This document shows positions 49,443 through 58,051 of a DNA stretch of 64,000 nucleotides, one piece after another. The notes under the pieces were generated by a model, which saw nothing but the letters and a program-made list of their open reading frames with translations, searched no databases and had not been told where the DNA came from. Source of the DNA: Ruminococcus sp. GTDB taxonomy: Bacteria; Bacillota; Clostridia; Oscillospirales; Ruminococcaceae. Numbering within the stretch: position 1 is the first letter of the stretch; each line of letters opens with the position of its first letter. The translations under genes were made by a program, and so were the position numbers. The stretch lies in the NCBI GenBank assembly GCA_015066935.1, contig SVNK01000009.1:24643-88642 (forward strand). Reading direction: 5' to 3'.

Positions 49443-49470
49443 TTGACATTATTTTCAAAAGGTGTATAAT
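49443..49470 (+). promoter_or_regulatory. Promoter of argG and the arg operon
   Basis: TTGACA (49443-49448), 16-base spacer, TATAAT (49465-49470). The ARG boxes just upstream would let ArgR repress it. Confidence 0.85.
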
Positions 49471-49524
49471 AAGATACATAATGATTATTACGTCAATGAC
49501 GTTTCTTTCAGGAGGTATATCAAA

Positions 49525-50757
49525 ATGGATAAAAAGGATATTAAAAAGGTAGTTCTTGCATACTCAGGCGGACTCGATACTTCTATCATTATTCCGTGGC
49601 TCAAGGAAAACTACAATAACTGCGAAGTTATCGCTGTTTCAGGCGACGTCGGACAGGGTACAGAGCTTGACGGTCTTGAGGAAAAGGCTATCAAGACAGG
49701 TGCTTCCAAGCTTTACATAGAGGACCTCAAGGAGGAGTTCATTCAGGATTACGTTTACCCCACAGTACAGGCAGGTGCAATCTACGAGAACAGATACATG
49801 CTCGGAACTTCTTTTGCACGTCCTATCATCGCAAAGAGAATTGCTGAAATCGCTGTCAAGGAGGGCGCTGACGCTATCTGTCACGGCTGTACAGGTAAGG
49901 GCAACGATCAGGTAAGATTTGAGCTTGCTATCAAGGCTTTCGCTCCCGAAATGGCTATTATCGCACCATGGAGAGAGTGGGACATCAAGAGCCGTGACGA
50001 GGAAATCGACTACGCAGAGGCTCACAATATTCCTCTTAAGATAAACAGAGAGACAAATTACTCCAAGGATAAGAATATCTGGCACCTTTCACATGAGGGT
50101 CTTGACCTTGAGGATCCTGCAAACGAGCCTCAGTATGAGAAGCCCGGCTTCCTTGAAATGGGCGTTTCTCCTATCGACGCTCCCGACAAGCCTACTTATG
50201 TTACAATCCATTTTGAGAAGGGTATTCCCACTGCTATCGACGGCAAGGAAATGAACGGCGTTGAGCTTGTTTCAACTCTTAATAAGCTCGGCGGCGAGAA
50301 CGGTATCGGTCTTGCTGACCTCGTTGAGAACCGTCTCGTTGGTATGAAGTCCAGAGGTGTTTACGAGACTCCCGGCGGAGCTATTCTCTACCACGCTCAC
50401 GAGGTTCTCGAAACAATCTGTCTCGACAAGGAAACTGCAAGAATCAAGCAGTACCTCAGCATCAAGTTCGCTGACATCGTTTACAACGGTCAGTGGTACA
50501 CACCTCTCCGTGAGGCCATGACTGCTTTTGTAAACAAGACTCAGGAAACAGTTACTGGTGACGTTAAGCTCAAGCTCTACAAGGGCAATATCATCAACGC
50601 AGGCGTTACTTCACCTTACACACTCTACGATGAGGAAGTTGCTACATTCGACGCTGATGAGGTTTACAATCAGGCTGATTCCGCAGGCTTCATCAACCTC
50701 TTCGGTCTCCCGATCAAGGTTAAGGCTCAGCTCGACAAGAAGAGAAACAATAAGTAA
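49525..50757 (+). CDS. argG: Argininosuccinate synthase ArgG
   Basis: A 410-residue enzyme joining citrulline and aspartate. The PP-loop [15 protein letters not shown] is at residues about 12-26, and the [14 protein letters not shown] and [12 protein letters not shown] segments typical of ArgG are intact. The open frame begins at 49462, but GGAGG and the family start [16 protein letters not shown] fix the ATG at 49525. Codon use (CTC, AAG, ATC) resembles that of the GH48 gene, so expression is probably high. First gene of the arg cluster; followed by a terminator-like hairpin (50788-50814). Confidence 0.96.
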   Translation: MDKKDIKKVVLAYSGGLDTSIIIPWLKENYNNCEVIAVSGDVGQGTELDGLEEKAIKTGASKLYIEDLKEEFIQDYVYPTVQAGAIYENRYMLGTSFARPIIAKRIAEIAVKEGADAICHGCTGKGNDQVRFELAIKAFAPEMAIIAPWREWDIKSRDEEIDYAEAHNIPLKINRETNYSKDKNIWHLSHEGLDLEDPANEPQYEKPGFLEMGVSPIDAPDKPTYVTIHFEKGIPTAIDGKEMNGVELVSTLNKLGGENGIGLADLVENRLVGMKSRGVYETPGGAILYHAHEVLETICLDKETARIKQYLSIKFADIVYNGQWYTPLREAMTAFVNKTQETVTGDVKLKLYKGNIINAGVTSPYTLYDEEVATFDADEVYNQADSAGFINLFGLPIKVKAQLDKKRNNK

Positions 50758-50787
50758 TTTCCGAGTAACAGCAATATGAATATTAAT

Positions 50788-50814
50788 CAGGCAGGGGAGC
50801 CTTTCTCCTGCCTG
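50788..50814 (+). terminator. Terminator-like hairpin after argG
   Basis: CAGGCAGG (50788-50795) pairs with CCTGCCTG (50807-50814), followed by TTGCGGTTTTA. The T tract is imperfect, so read-through is possible. Confidence 0.55.
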
Positions 50815-50829
50815 TTGCGGTTTTATACA

Positions 50830-50852
50830 ATGCGTAATTCGTAATGCGTAAT
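50830..50852 (+). repeat. Left end of the inverted-repeat unit
   Basis: Start of ATGCGTAATTCGTAATGCG, 73 bases after the argG stop; inverse of the right end at 51592-51614. Confidence 0.7.
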
Positions 50853-50882
50853 TATATGAATCCGCACGTGATGATTGAATAC

Positions 50883-51019
50883 GTAGGGGACGGCGTCCTC
50901 GACGTCCCGTTATATTTTTAGGATACATTCAGGCTTTACCGTGCGTGAGGATTTATATTACAGGAAAAATATATTAATAATTAATTGTGCTCGGGACGTC
51001 GAGATGTCGTCCCCTACGC
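50883..51019. repeat. REP-like palindrome cluster D
   Basis: GTAGGGGACGGCGTCCTCG...CGT (50883-50910) is the reverse complement of the 40831 unit; a diverged forward copy lies at 50992-51019. The truncated GNAT fragment sits between them. Confidence 0.75.
50926..51019 (+). pseudogene. Truncated 3' end of a GNAT gene plus its palindrome
   Basis: The stretch CATTCAGGCTTTACCGTGCG and the following 75 bases closely match the 3' end of the intact GNAT gene and its downstream palindrome (51417-51510), with about 85 percent identity by eye. It encodes HSGFTVREDLYYRKN, against HLGFTVREDLYYRNK. No start is attached. Confidence 0.8.
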
Positions 51020-51056
51020 AATGGAATAATTACGAATAAATTGAGGAGGTATAAAA

Positions 51057-51476
51057 ATGGTGGAAATCAGGGTGATGACAATCGACGATTATGACGGCAT
51101 TTGTGAAGTCTGGAAAAAACACAGAGGCACAAATCCTGTTGACGACAGCTATGATGGGTTTGCCAAATACCTCCGACGTAATCCGACAACGAGCTTTGTT
51201 GCCGAGGATAACGGAAAAATCGTCGGAACGATTCTCGCCGGTCACGACGGCAGACGAGGACTTTTTCACCATGTTTCAGTACTTCCCGAATATCAGAAAC
51301 AGGGCATCGGAAAAATGCTCGTTGACAATGCAATGGAAGCTCTTGAAAAAGAGGGCATAACAAAGGTGCTGCTGGTTGTTTTCAAGGACAACGACAACGG
51401 AAACGCTTTCTGGGAGCATTTAGGCTTTACCGTGCGTGAGGATTTATATTACAGGAATAAATACATTAATAAATGA
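51057..51476 (+). CDS. GNAT family N-acetyltransferase
   Basis: A 139-residue acetyltransferase with the acetyl-CoA-binding motif in LPEYQKQGIGKMLVDNAME (Q-x-x-G-I-G-x-M) and a typical VFKDNDNGNAFWEHLGF C-terminus. GAGGAGG precedes the ATG at 51057. It lies between argG and argH, inside the inverted-repeat unit. The acceptor is unknown; it is not an arg pathway enzyme. A truncated second copy sits upstream. Confidence 0.85.
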   Translation: MVEIRVMTIDDYDGICEVWKKHRGTNPVDDSYDGFAKYLRRNPTTSFVAEDNGKIVGTILAGHDGRRGLFHHVSVLPEYQKQGIGKMLVDNAMEALEKEGITKVLLVVFKDNDNGNAFWEHLGFTVREDLYYRNKYINK

Positions 51477-51483
51477 TGTGCGT

Positions 51484-51560
51484 GGGACGTCGAGGACGCC
51501 GTCCCCTACAAACGGTTAATCTGCGTATTACAATGTAGGGACGACCATTGGTCGTCCGCA
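51484..51560. repeat. REP-like palindrome cluster E
   Basis: Forward copy of the GGGACGTCGAGGACG...CCCCTACAA unit (51484-51511) plus the third identical GGACGACC-ATT-GGTCGTCC unit (51535-51560). Confidence 0.8.
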
Positions 51561-51591
51561 AATAATCGTGTTTATCGACAATTTCTTATGC

Positions 51592-51614
51592 ATTACGCAT
51601 TATGAATTACGCAT
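51592..51614 (-). repeat. Right end of the inverted-repeat unit
   Basis: Inverse of the left end with one mismatch. It ends about 20 bases before the argH start, so an insertion would leave argH's own ribosome site intact. Confidence 0.7.
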
Positions 51615-51634
51615 TAAATCAAAGGAGAAATATT

Positions 51635-53020
51635 ATGGCAGATATGATGTGGGCAGGAAGATTTTCAAAGCAGGTTGACGCAGGAGTCAACGCTTTCAAT
51701 TCTTCGATTGCCTTTGACGGACGCATGTACCGTCACGATATACAGGGCAGTATCGCCCACGCAACAATGCTGGGAGACTGCGGAATAATCACAAAAGAGG
51801 ACAGCCTCGAAATTATAGAGGGACTCAAGGGAATACTTGCGGACATTGACAGCGGTGCTCTTGAACTTGACCCGAATGCCGAGGATATCCATATGTTCGT
51901 TGAGGCAGAGCTTACAAAGCGTCTTGGGGACGTCGGAAAGAGACTTCACACCTCACGTTCAAGAAACGATCAGGTTGCGGTTGACCTCAGACTCTATCTC
52001 CGTGATGAGATTAGCGAGATTTACAGTCTTGTAAAGGAGCTTATTGAAACTCTCATAAAGCTTGCGAAGGAGCATACCGAGACAATCATGCCGGGATATA
52101 CACATCTCCAGCGTGCCCAGCCGATAACCCTCGCACATCATCTTATGGCATATGTGTGGATGCTCCTGCGAGACCTCGGAAGACTTCAGGACACTGCGGA
52201 AAGAATGAATTATTGTCCTCTCGGCTGCGGAGCTCTTGCAGGTACTACCTACAAGACAAACCGTCAGCAGACCTCGGAGCTTCTCGGATTTACAGCTCCC
52301 ATGGAAAACAGTCTTGACGGCGTTTCCGACCGTGACTACTGCGTGGAGCTTAACTGTGCACTGTCGCTTCTCATGACGCATCTTTCACGTTTCTCGGAGG
52401 AAATCATTCTCTGGTGCTCATGGGAGTTCAAATTCATAGAGCTTGACGACGCTTTTGCAACAGGCTCGTCAATCATGCCCCAGAAGAAAAACCCCGATAT
52501 CACTGAGCTTATCCGTGGTAAGACGGGACGTGTCAACGGCAACCTCGTAACGCTCCTCACAATGATGAAGGGACTTCCGCTTGCATACAACAAGGATATG
52601 CAGGAGGACAAGGAAGCCATTTTCGATACAGTGGACAACGTAAAGCTCTGCGTAAAGACATTTACCCCCATGATTGCAACAATGAGAGTTCTCAAGGACA
52701 ATATGAGAAACGCTGCTGCAAGAGGATTTATAAACGCTACGGACTGTGCTGACTACCTCGTTAAAAAGGGCATGCCTTTCCGTGACGCATATAAGATTAC
52801 GGGAACACTTGTGGCTGAGTGCATTGAGAAGAATCTTACTCTTGAAACTCTGCCGCTTGAGGAATACGCAAAAATGACATCGCTTTTCACAGAGGACGTC
52901 TACGAAGCAATCAGTCTTGATACCTGTGTGCGTGAGCGAAAGTCATACGGCGGACCCTCTCCCGATGAGGTAAAGGTTCAGATCAGCAATGCCGAAAAGG
53001 AACTTGAAAAGCTCTCATGA
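51635..53020 (+). CDS. argH: Argininosuccinate lyase ArgH
   Basis: A 461-residue fumarase/lyase-superfamily enzyme splitting argininosuccinate to arginine and fumarate. The signature GSSIMPQKKNPDI is intact, with the N-terminal MWAGRFSKQVDAGVNAFNSS and the THLQRAQPITLAHH segment. AAAGGAG precedes the ATG at 51635 (the frame extends to 51602). The stop overlaps the next small gene by four bases. Confidence 0.96.
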   Translation: MADMMWAGRFSKQVDAGVNAFNSSIAFDGRMYRHDIQGSIAHATMLGDCGIITKEDSLEIIEGLKGILADIDSGALELDPNAEDIHMFVEAELTKRLGDVGKRLHTSRSRNDQVAVDLRLYLRDEISEIYSLVKELIETLIKLAKEHTETIMPGYTHLQRAQPITLAHHLMAYVWMLLRDLGRLQDTAERMNYCPLGCGALAGTTYKTNRQQTSELLGFTAPMENSLDGVSDRDYCVELNCALSLLMTHLSRFSEEIILWCSWEFKFIELDDAFATGSSIMPQKKNPDITELIRGKTGRVNGNLVTLLTMMKGLPLAYNKDMQEDKEAIFDTVDNVKLCVKTFTPMIATMRVLKDNMRNAAARGFINATDCADYLVKKGMPFRDAYKITGTLVAECIEKNLTLETLPLEEYAKMTSLFTEDVYEAISLDTCVRERKSYGGPSPDEVKVQISNAEKELEKLS

Positions 53021-53280
53021 AGAAAAAGGATGTTGTTTTCACAATAGGACTCACAATTTTTATGGGAGTTCTCTGGATAGTAGGCGAGATTGTCATGGGA
53101 CTGTGGATACCCGTAGTTCCGAAGACGCATTTATGGTGGTTTGTGGGGATTGTGTCGGTAACGCTGATAATAAGTGTGTGGCACAGCATGATGGAAGACG
53201 AATCCGACCTCAAAGACCCAAAGCGTGAAAAGTACGACCGAAAGGTTGCGGGCCGCAAGGCAAGGAAAAAGAAAAAATAA
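53017..53280 (+). CDS. Small membrane protein coupled to argH
   Basis: An 87-residue protein with two membrane segments (about residues 7-30 and 38-57) and a very basic C-terminus ending KKKK. ATGA overlap with argH indicates translational coupling. No family was recognised. It lies between argH and argC. Confidence 0.65.
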   Translation: MKKKDVVFTIGLTIFMGVLWIVGEIVMGLWIPVVPKTHLWWFVGIVSVTLIISVWHSMMEDESDLKDPKREKYDRKVAGRKARKKKK

Positions 53281-53307
53281 TTCCGTATCGGAAAAGGTGG
53301 TTATGAT

Positions 53308-54255
53308 ATGTCAGTAAAAATCTACATAGACGGTCAGGAAGGTACAACGGGACTTAAGATTCTTGAGCGTTTTGAGGGCAGAAACGATATAGAGCTTCTT
53401 CGTATCAGCGAGGATAAGCGTAAGGATTCACAGGAGCGTGCAAGACTTATAAATATGTCGGACTATACTTTCCTCTGTCTGCCTGACGACGCAGCAAGAG
53501 AAGCCGTTTCCTTTGCGGACAACGACCATGTGAGAATCATCGACGCTTCAACTGCGCACAGAACAAATCCCGACTGGGCATACGGCTTCCCTGAGCTTTC
53601 TCCCGAGCACCGTGAGAAAATTGCAAAGTCAAACAGAGTAGCGGTTCCCGGATGCTATGCAAGCGGATTTGCTTCGATTGTGTATCCTCTTGTCAATCAC
53701 GGAATTATTTCCGACGACTTCCCCGTGTTTGCCTATGCGACCTCAGGTTACAGCGGTGCGGGAAAGAAGGCGATTGCCGTTTATGAGGGCGAGGATAAGC
53801 CTTTTGAGTACGGAAGTCCCCGTCAGTACGCTCTTTCACAGCAGCATAAGCATCTTCCTGAAATGCAGGCTGTTTCGGGACTGAAATACAAGCCGATGTT
53901 CAATCCCATCATCTGCGATTATTTCAGCGGAATGGTAGTGAGCGTACCGATTCAGACAAGACTTCTCGGAAACGGTGTTACGGCAAAGCAGGTTCAGGAA
54001 ATGTATGCCGAGCACTACAAGGACGCAAAGCTTGTGGAGGTAATGCCGCTGATGTCCGAGGACGAACAGAAGTCCTTCTTCCTTGCTTCGAATACGCTCA
54101 GCGGACAGAACAAGATTCAGGTTTTCGTGTTCGGAAACGATGAGCAGATGCTCCTCTGTTCGAGACTTGATAATCTCGGAAAGGGTGCAAGCGGTGCGGC
54201 TGTGCAGTGTCTTAATATAATGATGGGAATTGACGAGACAGTGGGACTCGTCTGA
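53308..54255 (+). CDS. argC: N-acetyl-gamma-glutamyl-phosphate reductase ArgC (short type)
   Basis: A 315-residue NADPH-dependent enzyme of arginine synthesis. The active-site cysteine lies in VPGCYASGF (Cys116), with the dinucleotide-binding YIDGQEGTTGLKI at the N-terminus and HKHLPEMQ downstream. It belongs to the shorter ArgC group (about 310 residues) rather than the 340-residue type. AAAAGGTGG precedes the ATG. Third enzyme of the pathway. Confidence 0.95.
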   Translation: MSVKIYIDGQEGTTGLKILERFEGRNDIELLRISEDKRKDSQERARLINMSDYTFLCLPDDAAREAVSFADNDHVRIIDASTAHRTNPDWAYGFPELSPEHREKIAKSNRVAVPGCYASGFASIVYPLVNHGIISDDFPVFAYATSGYSGAGKKAIAVYEGEDKPFEYGSPRQYALSQQHKHLPEMQAVSGLKYKPMFNPIICDYFSGMVVSVPIQTRLLGNGVTAKQVQEMYAEHYKDAKLVEVMPLMSEDEQKSFFLASNTLSGQNKIQVFVFGNDEQMLLCSRLDNLGKGASGAAVQCLNIMMGIDETVGLV

Positions 54256-54314
54256 AAAATGGGGAATGTGGCGAAAAACTGCCATGAAAATTAAAAAGAA
54301 AAGGGGACAGGAAT

Positions 54315-54749
54315 ATGGAAAACAAAAAAATAAAAGATTTGTATGACTACGATATGGTATCGGATGCCGATGAGAACAACATTGCAAATGAATGGTTCAA
54401 TGTTCTTATGGAAAAATATGTCTGCGAGCTTAGTATCGGGGACATCTGCCGTATGCTCAGACAGAAGATATTCTCGGTTGTTGCCATTGACAAGGCTATT
54501 GAGATACTGAATACGGAGCCTTTTGTGGGCGACCTCTATGAAGGACAGCTTATGGTCAATCTCTGCAATGCGAAGGAGAAATATCTTTCAAAGCGTTATG
54601 AAGATATGAAGCCGCTTCTTGAAACTTCTGTCCGTCTTGCTATTTCTCACGAGTGGAAAGATGAGGAAGAAAAGAGGGAGTATCTTGAATGTGCGGTCGG
54701 TTTACAGAAAAAAATTAAAGAACAGGCTGGTGTTTTGAATGAATCTTAA
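54315..54749 (+). CDS. CDI-immunity-like protein (CdiI_3-type) in the arg operon
   Basis: A 144-residue protein with MENKKIKDLYDYDMVSDADE, then LSIGDICRMLRQKIFSVVAIDKAIEIL and NTEPFVGDLYEGQLMVNL, matching the pattern of the contact-dependent growth inhibition immunity family CdiI_3 (L-x-x-x-D-x-x-R-x-x-R-Q followed by P-x-x-x-x-x-Y-x-G). No toxin gene is adjacent, so it would be an orphan immunity gene. It overlaps the argJ start by 11 bases. The family assignment is from pattern only; the protein may have another role. Confidence 0.6.
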   Translation: MENKKIKDLYDYDMVSDADENNIANEWFNVLMEKYVCELSIGDICRMLRQKIFSVVAIDKAIEILNTEPFVGDLYEGQLMVNLCNAKEKYLSKRYEDMKPLLETSVRLAISHEWKDEEEKREYLECAVGLQKKIKEQAGVLNES

Positions 54750-55992
54750 AAGAGTACGTGGAATAGAATTTACAGAAGGCGGAGTATGTGCCGCTGAAGG
54801 CTTCAAGGCAAACGGAATACAGTGCGGACTTGCTCATGCAGGTGCTCACGTTACAAAGAAAAAGAACGACCTTGCACTTATCGTATCGGATAAGGAGTGT
54901 GCGGCTGCTGCCGTATACACCACAAACAAGGTGAAGGGTGCTCCGATTCTCGTTACAAAGGAGCATATCAGAAACGGCAGGGCAAAGGCTGTTATCGTGA
55001 ACTCGGTAAACGCCAACACCTGCAATGCCGACGGAGTTGAGAAGGCAGGCAGAATGTGCGAGCTTGCAGCGGCAGAACTCGGAATTTCTGCGGACGATGT
55101 TATAGTTGCGTCAACAGGAGTTATCGGTCAGATTCTTCCTATTGAGCCAATTGCCAACGGAATGAAATCGCTTGCAGAGGGACTTTCCTACGACGGAAAT
55201 GCACGTGCCGTTGAAGCTATAATGACTACAGATACAATGCCCAAGGAGGTTGCCGTACAGTTCGAGCTTGGCGGAAAGACCTGTACAATGGGCGGTATGC
55301 TCAAGGGAAGCGGAATGATTCACCCTAACATGGCTACAACGCTCACATTCATCACTACCGATGCCGATATTTCTGCGGAGCTTCTCCAGAGGGCACTCAG
55401 CGACGTTGTAAAGCTTACTCTTAACCGTGTAAGTGTTGACGGAGACACTTCAACAAATGACATGGTATGTGTTCTTGCAAACGGTATGGCAGGAAACGCT
55501 CCCGTTGTTCACGAGAATGCTGATTTTGAGGCTTTTGAGAATGCTCTTTATGCGATTATGATGAACCTTGCACGAATGATGGCACGTGACGGCGAGGGTG
55601 CTACAAAGCTTATCGAGTGCTGTGTAAGCGGTGCCGAAACTGAGAGAATTGCTGAAATTGTTGCTAAATCGGTTATTACGTCAAGTCTTTTCAAGGCTGC
55701 GATGTTCGGAGAGGATGCTAATTGGGGACGTATTCTCTGTGCCATCGGATATGCTGATGCAGAGTTTGATATAGGCAATGTAAATGTCAGCATAGGTTCT
55801 GAAAAGGGCAAAATTGAGGTATGCAGAAACGGTGCAGGTGTACCATTCTCCGAGGAAGAGGCTAAGGAAATTCTTCAGGAAGAGGTTATCAATATTATCA
55901 TAAGCATCGGTAACGGCAGCGGAAGTGCTGTTGCGTGGGGCTGCGACCTTACGTACGATTACGTGAAAATCAACGGCGATTACAGAAGCTGA
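54739..55992 (+). CDS. argJ: Bifunctional ornithine acetyltransferase/glutamate N-acetyltransferase ArgJ
   Basis: A 417-residue enzyme. It recycles acetyl groups between acetylornithine and glutamate and can also use acetyl-CoA, replacing ArgA. The self-cleavage nucleophile lies in GSGMIHPNMATTLTF (Thr200), with GGMLKGSGM just before. The N-terminus MNLKRVRGIEFTEGG and the C-terminal AVAWGCDLTYDYVKINGDYRS match the family. Its start overlaps the CDI-like gene, indicating one transcript. Confidence 0.95.
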   Translation: MNLKRVRGIEFTEGGVCAAEGFKANGIQCGLAHAGAHVTKKKNDLALIVSDKECAAAAVYTTNKVKGAPILVTKEHIRNGRAKAVIVNSVNANTCNADGVEKAGRMCELAAAELGISADDVIVASTGVIGQILPIEPIANGMKSLAEGLSYDGNARAVEAIMTTDTMPKEVAVQFELGGKTCTMGGMLKGSGMIHPNMATTLTFITTDADISAELLQRALSDVVKLTLNRVSVDGDTSTNDMVCVLANGMAGNAPVVHENADFEAFENALYAIMMNLARMMARDGEGATKLIECCVSGAETERIAEIVAKSVITSSLFKAAMFGEDANWGRILCAIGYADAEFDIGNVNVSIGSEKGKIEVCRNGAGVPFSEEEAKEILQEEVINIIISIGNGSGSAVAWGCDLTYDYVKINGDYRS

Positions 55993-56112
55993 TTATGGTT
56001 TACAGGGGTTGCAGTAACGGAGAATATCGTCGGGACTGAAAGTGAGTTCCGAACTGTTGCTGAGGATACGATAAGACTGTCTTATTGATACATAATGATA
56101 TATGGAGAAAAT

Positions 56113-57450
56113 ATGGTAAGTAATGATAAACATAAAAAAGCATATGAAATTTTCGGGGAAAAGCTGGAGTGTGATGAAGAAATTCGTTTTTTCGGCAGAA
56201 TGTATGGTAAAAACAAAGAAGTTACGGAAGCTACCAATTTCGTTTTTTATATTGCCATTCGTATCTTCTTCGGGGTATTTGCTTGCATTGGTGCGGTATG
56301 GGCTGGGGCGATGTTCTGGCAGTATTTAAAAAAAGATCCAACCAAATTCGCGTTGATTGATATGAGTGCGGGGAAATTAGTCCTTATTATTTTGGTAGGC
56401 TTTACTGCAATGCTACTTGTAATGGCAATTGAGAGCTATAGAAAATCATTTTTCCCGCTGATTATAACTGACAGAAGGGTGCTTTATAAGGACGCCGACG
56501 GTTATCAGTCTGTTTATTACAAAAATATAAAGACGCATGTTCTTTATAATTATATTACGCATAAATGTATTGAAGTAGTTTGTTTGCCGGATGATGACGA
56601 AGAAGAAAAAAACGATCCGTATTCAGAAAACACCTCCATAACAGATTATGCATATTATATGGCGTTCGGTGACTTGGACAAAAAGCATAAAAAGAAGTCT
56701 GAGCAGTACGTTACGAAGTATTTTAAATTGGGCAAAGGTGCGAAAGAAGCGTACAAAGTGTTTGAAGAAGCAGCCGAACCGTTTATGTCAATAAGGAGAG
56801 CCCGTTTTCAGGATGAATGCGGCGTGAAGTATAAAAATGCCGATGATTATTTGCGTCGTAAGCAGATTAATATGGAAGCGAACGGTGAACAGGTTCTGTG
56901 GACCAATAAACAAACAAAAAAGATGAAAATAAGCACATTCCTGTGCGCAATAATCTTTATGTCAATTATCTGCGCAGTAATTGTTTCCAAAGCTATAATT
57001 CCTTTAGGACGTGATATAAGCCGGATATCCGGAGAAGGTGCCGCTTTTGCAATAGGTTGTTGTGTTCTTTTGATAATTCTTTGTGTTTTTGCCTTGTTTG
57101 TAGTTGGTCTGATTTTCAGAAGTATGATTTCTTCTTCGGAAACCGTTGTAATTCTTACAAATCGCAGAATTATTGAATTTGTTTATGTGAAATACATATT
57201 TACTCGCAAAAGTAAAGAACAGTATATTGAATTCAGTAATATAAATTCTTATTATTCAACGGGGTATGTGAGTAATGGCGAATGGTCAAGACCACTGCTG
57301 ATACGTGGATATGTGACTGAAGTTTCAGAAGAAAAGAAAAATACAGAAGGCTGTATTTCCATATCATATCACCATGCAAAAGCAGTGAAGGAAATACTTG
57401 CCGAAGCTATTGAGAATGCGAAGAAACAAAATCTGCATACTGATTCGTAA
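56113..57450 (+). CDS. Membrane protein with PH-like domains, paralog 1
   Basis: A 445-residue protein with two repeated modules, each having one or two membrane segments and a PH-like domain: one with FPLIITDRRVLYKDADGYQS, the other with SETVVILTNRRIIEFVYV. A conserved GEQVLWTNKQ start precedes the second. GGAG five bases before the ATG at 56113 fits; an ATG at 56095 is also open. It is the largest of four tandem paralogs that interrupt the arg genes. Function unknown; bacterial PH-like (bPH) proteins bind membranes or partners. The stretch 55993-56112 upstream holds no clear gene. Confidence 0.75.
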   Translation: MVSNDKHKKAYEIFGEKLECDEEIRFFGRMYGKNKEVTEATNFVFYIAIRIFFGVFACIGAVWAGAMFWQYLKKDPTKFALIDMSAGKLVLIILVGFTAMLLVMAIESYRKSFFPLIITDRRVLYKDADGYQSVYYKNIKTHVLYNYITHKCIEVVCLPDDDEEEKNDPYSENTSITDYAYYMAFGDLDKKHKKKSEQYVTKYFKLGKGAKEAYKVFEEAAEPFMSIRRARFQDECGVKYKNADDYLRRKQINMEANGEQVLWTNKQTKKMKISTFLCAIIFMSIICAVIVSKAIIPLGRDISRISGEGAAFAIGCCVLLIILCVFALFVVGLIFRSMISSSETVVILTNRRIIEFVYVKYIFTRKSKEQYIEFSNINSYYSTGYVSNGEWSRPLLIRGYVTEVSEEKKNTEGCISISYHHAKAVKEILAEAIENAKKQNLHTDS

Positions 57451-57469
57451 ATGATACAGGAGGATAATT

Positions 57470-58039
57470 ATGGCACGTAAGAATAAATATGAAAATTCTG
57501 ATCCGTGGGAGCTTTTCAGGGAGAAACTTGAACATGACGAAAAAATACTTCATTTCGGCTTTGCGCATGATGCTTCAGGAGTACTGGCTGGCTGCATGAT
57601 GTTCGTTATTCTGCCGATTCCGATTTTATTTTTTGTTGTAAGTATTATTTCCAAGCTTTACCTTATGACAGTTATTGTAGGAGTGCTGCTGTTATTAATC
57701 GGAGGAGCACTTCTGAAGATGAAACTGAACTCAGAGCCGTTTGCTCCTACAGTCATCACTGATAAGCGTCTGCTTTCGATAGTAGGCGGTGAATATCAGT
57801 CGGTATATTACGATGATATTCATGAACTGCGGTTTGACCGTAAACGTGGAGATATTACCGTAGTTGCATTCAGTACCGCACGACTGATTGAGTGCATGAA
57901 AAGAACGAGGACACATGACCATAATCACACTAATCCTTCACCTTATCTTCATATGCTGTACAGCTTCACAGAGAATCAGGAGGAGGCTTACAAAATATTG
58001 AATGAGGCAGCGTCTCCGTTTATTTACGGAAAAAATTAA
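57470..58039 (+). CDS. Membrane protein with PH-like domain, paralog 2
   Basis: A 189-residue protein: short polar start, two membrane segments (about residues 44-62 and 66-84), then a PH-like domain with PTVITDKRLLSIVGGEYQS and a C-terminal helix AYKILNEAASPF (aligning with AYKVFEEAAEPF of paralog 1). AGGAGG precedes the ATG. No known family name assigned beyond bacterial PH-like. Confidence 0.75.
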   Translation: MARKNKYENSDPWELFREKLEHDEKILHFGFAHDASGVLAGCMMFVILPIPILFFVVSIISKLYLMTVIVGVLLLLIGGALLKMKLNSEPFAPTVITDKRLLSIVGGEYQSVYYDDIHELRFDRKRGDITVVAFSTARLIECMKRTRTHDHNHTNPSPYLHMLYSFTENQEEAYKILNEAASPFIYGKN

Positions 58040-58051
58040 GGGGGATGTATC

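Larger units (their letters stand above)
50830..51614. mobile_element. Inverted-repeat-bounded unit carrying a GNAT gene
   Basis: A 23-base inverted repeat, ATGCGTAATTC then G/A then TAATGCGTAAT, bounds the unit at 50830-50852 and 51592-51614 (one mismatch). Between the ends lie REP-like palindromes, a truncated GNAT 3' end (50926-51019) and an intact GNAT gene (51057-51476). No transposase is present, so it resembles a non-autonomous or passive unit inserted between argG and argH. Confidence 0.6.
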
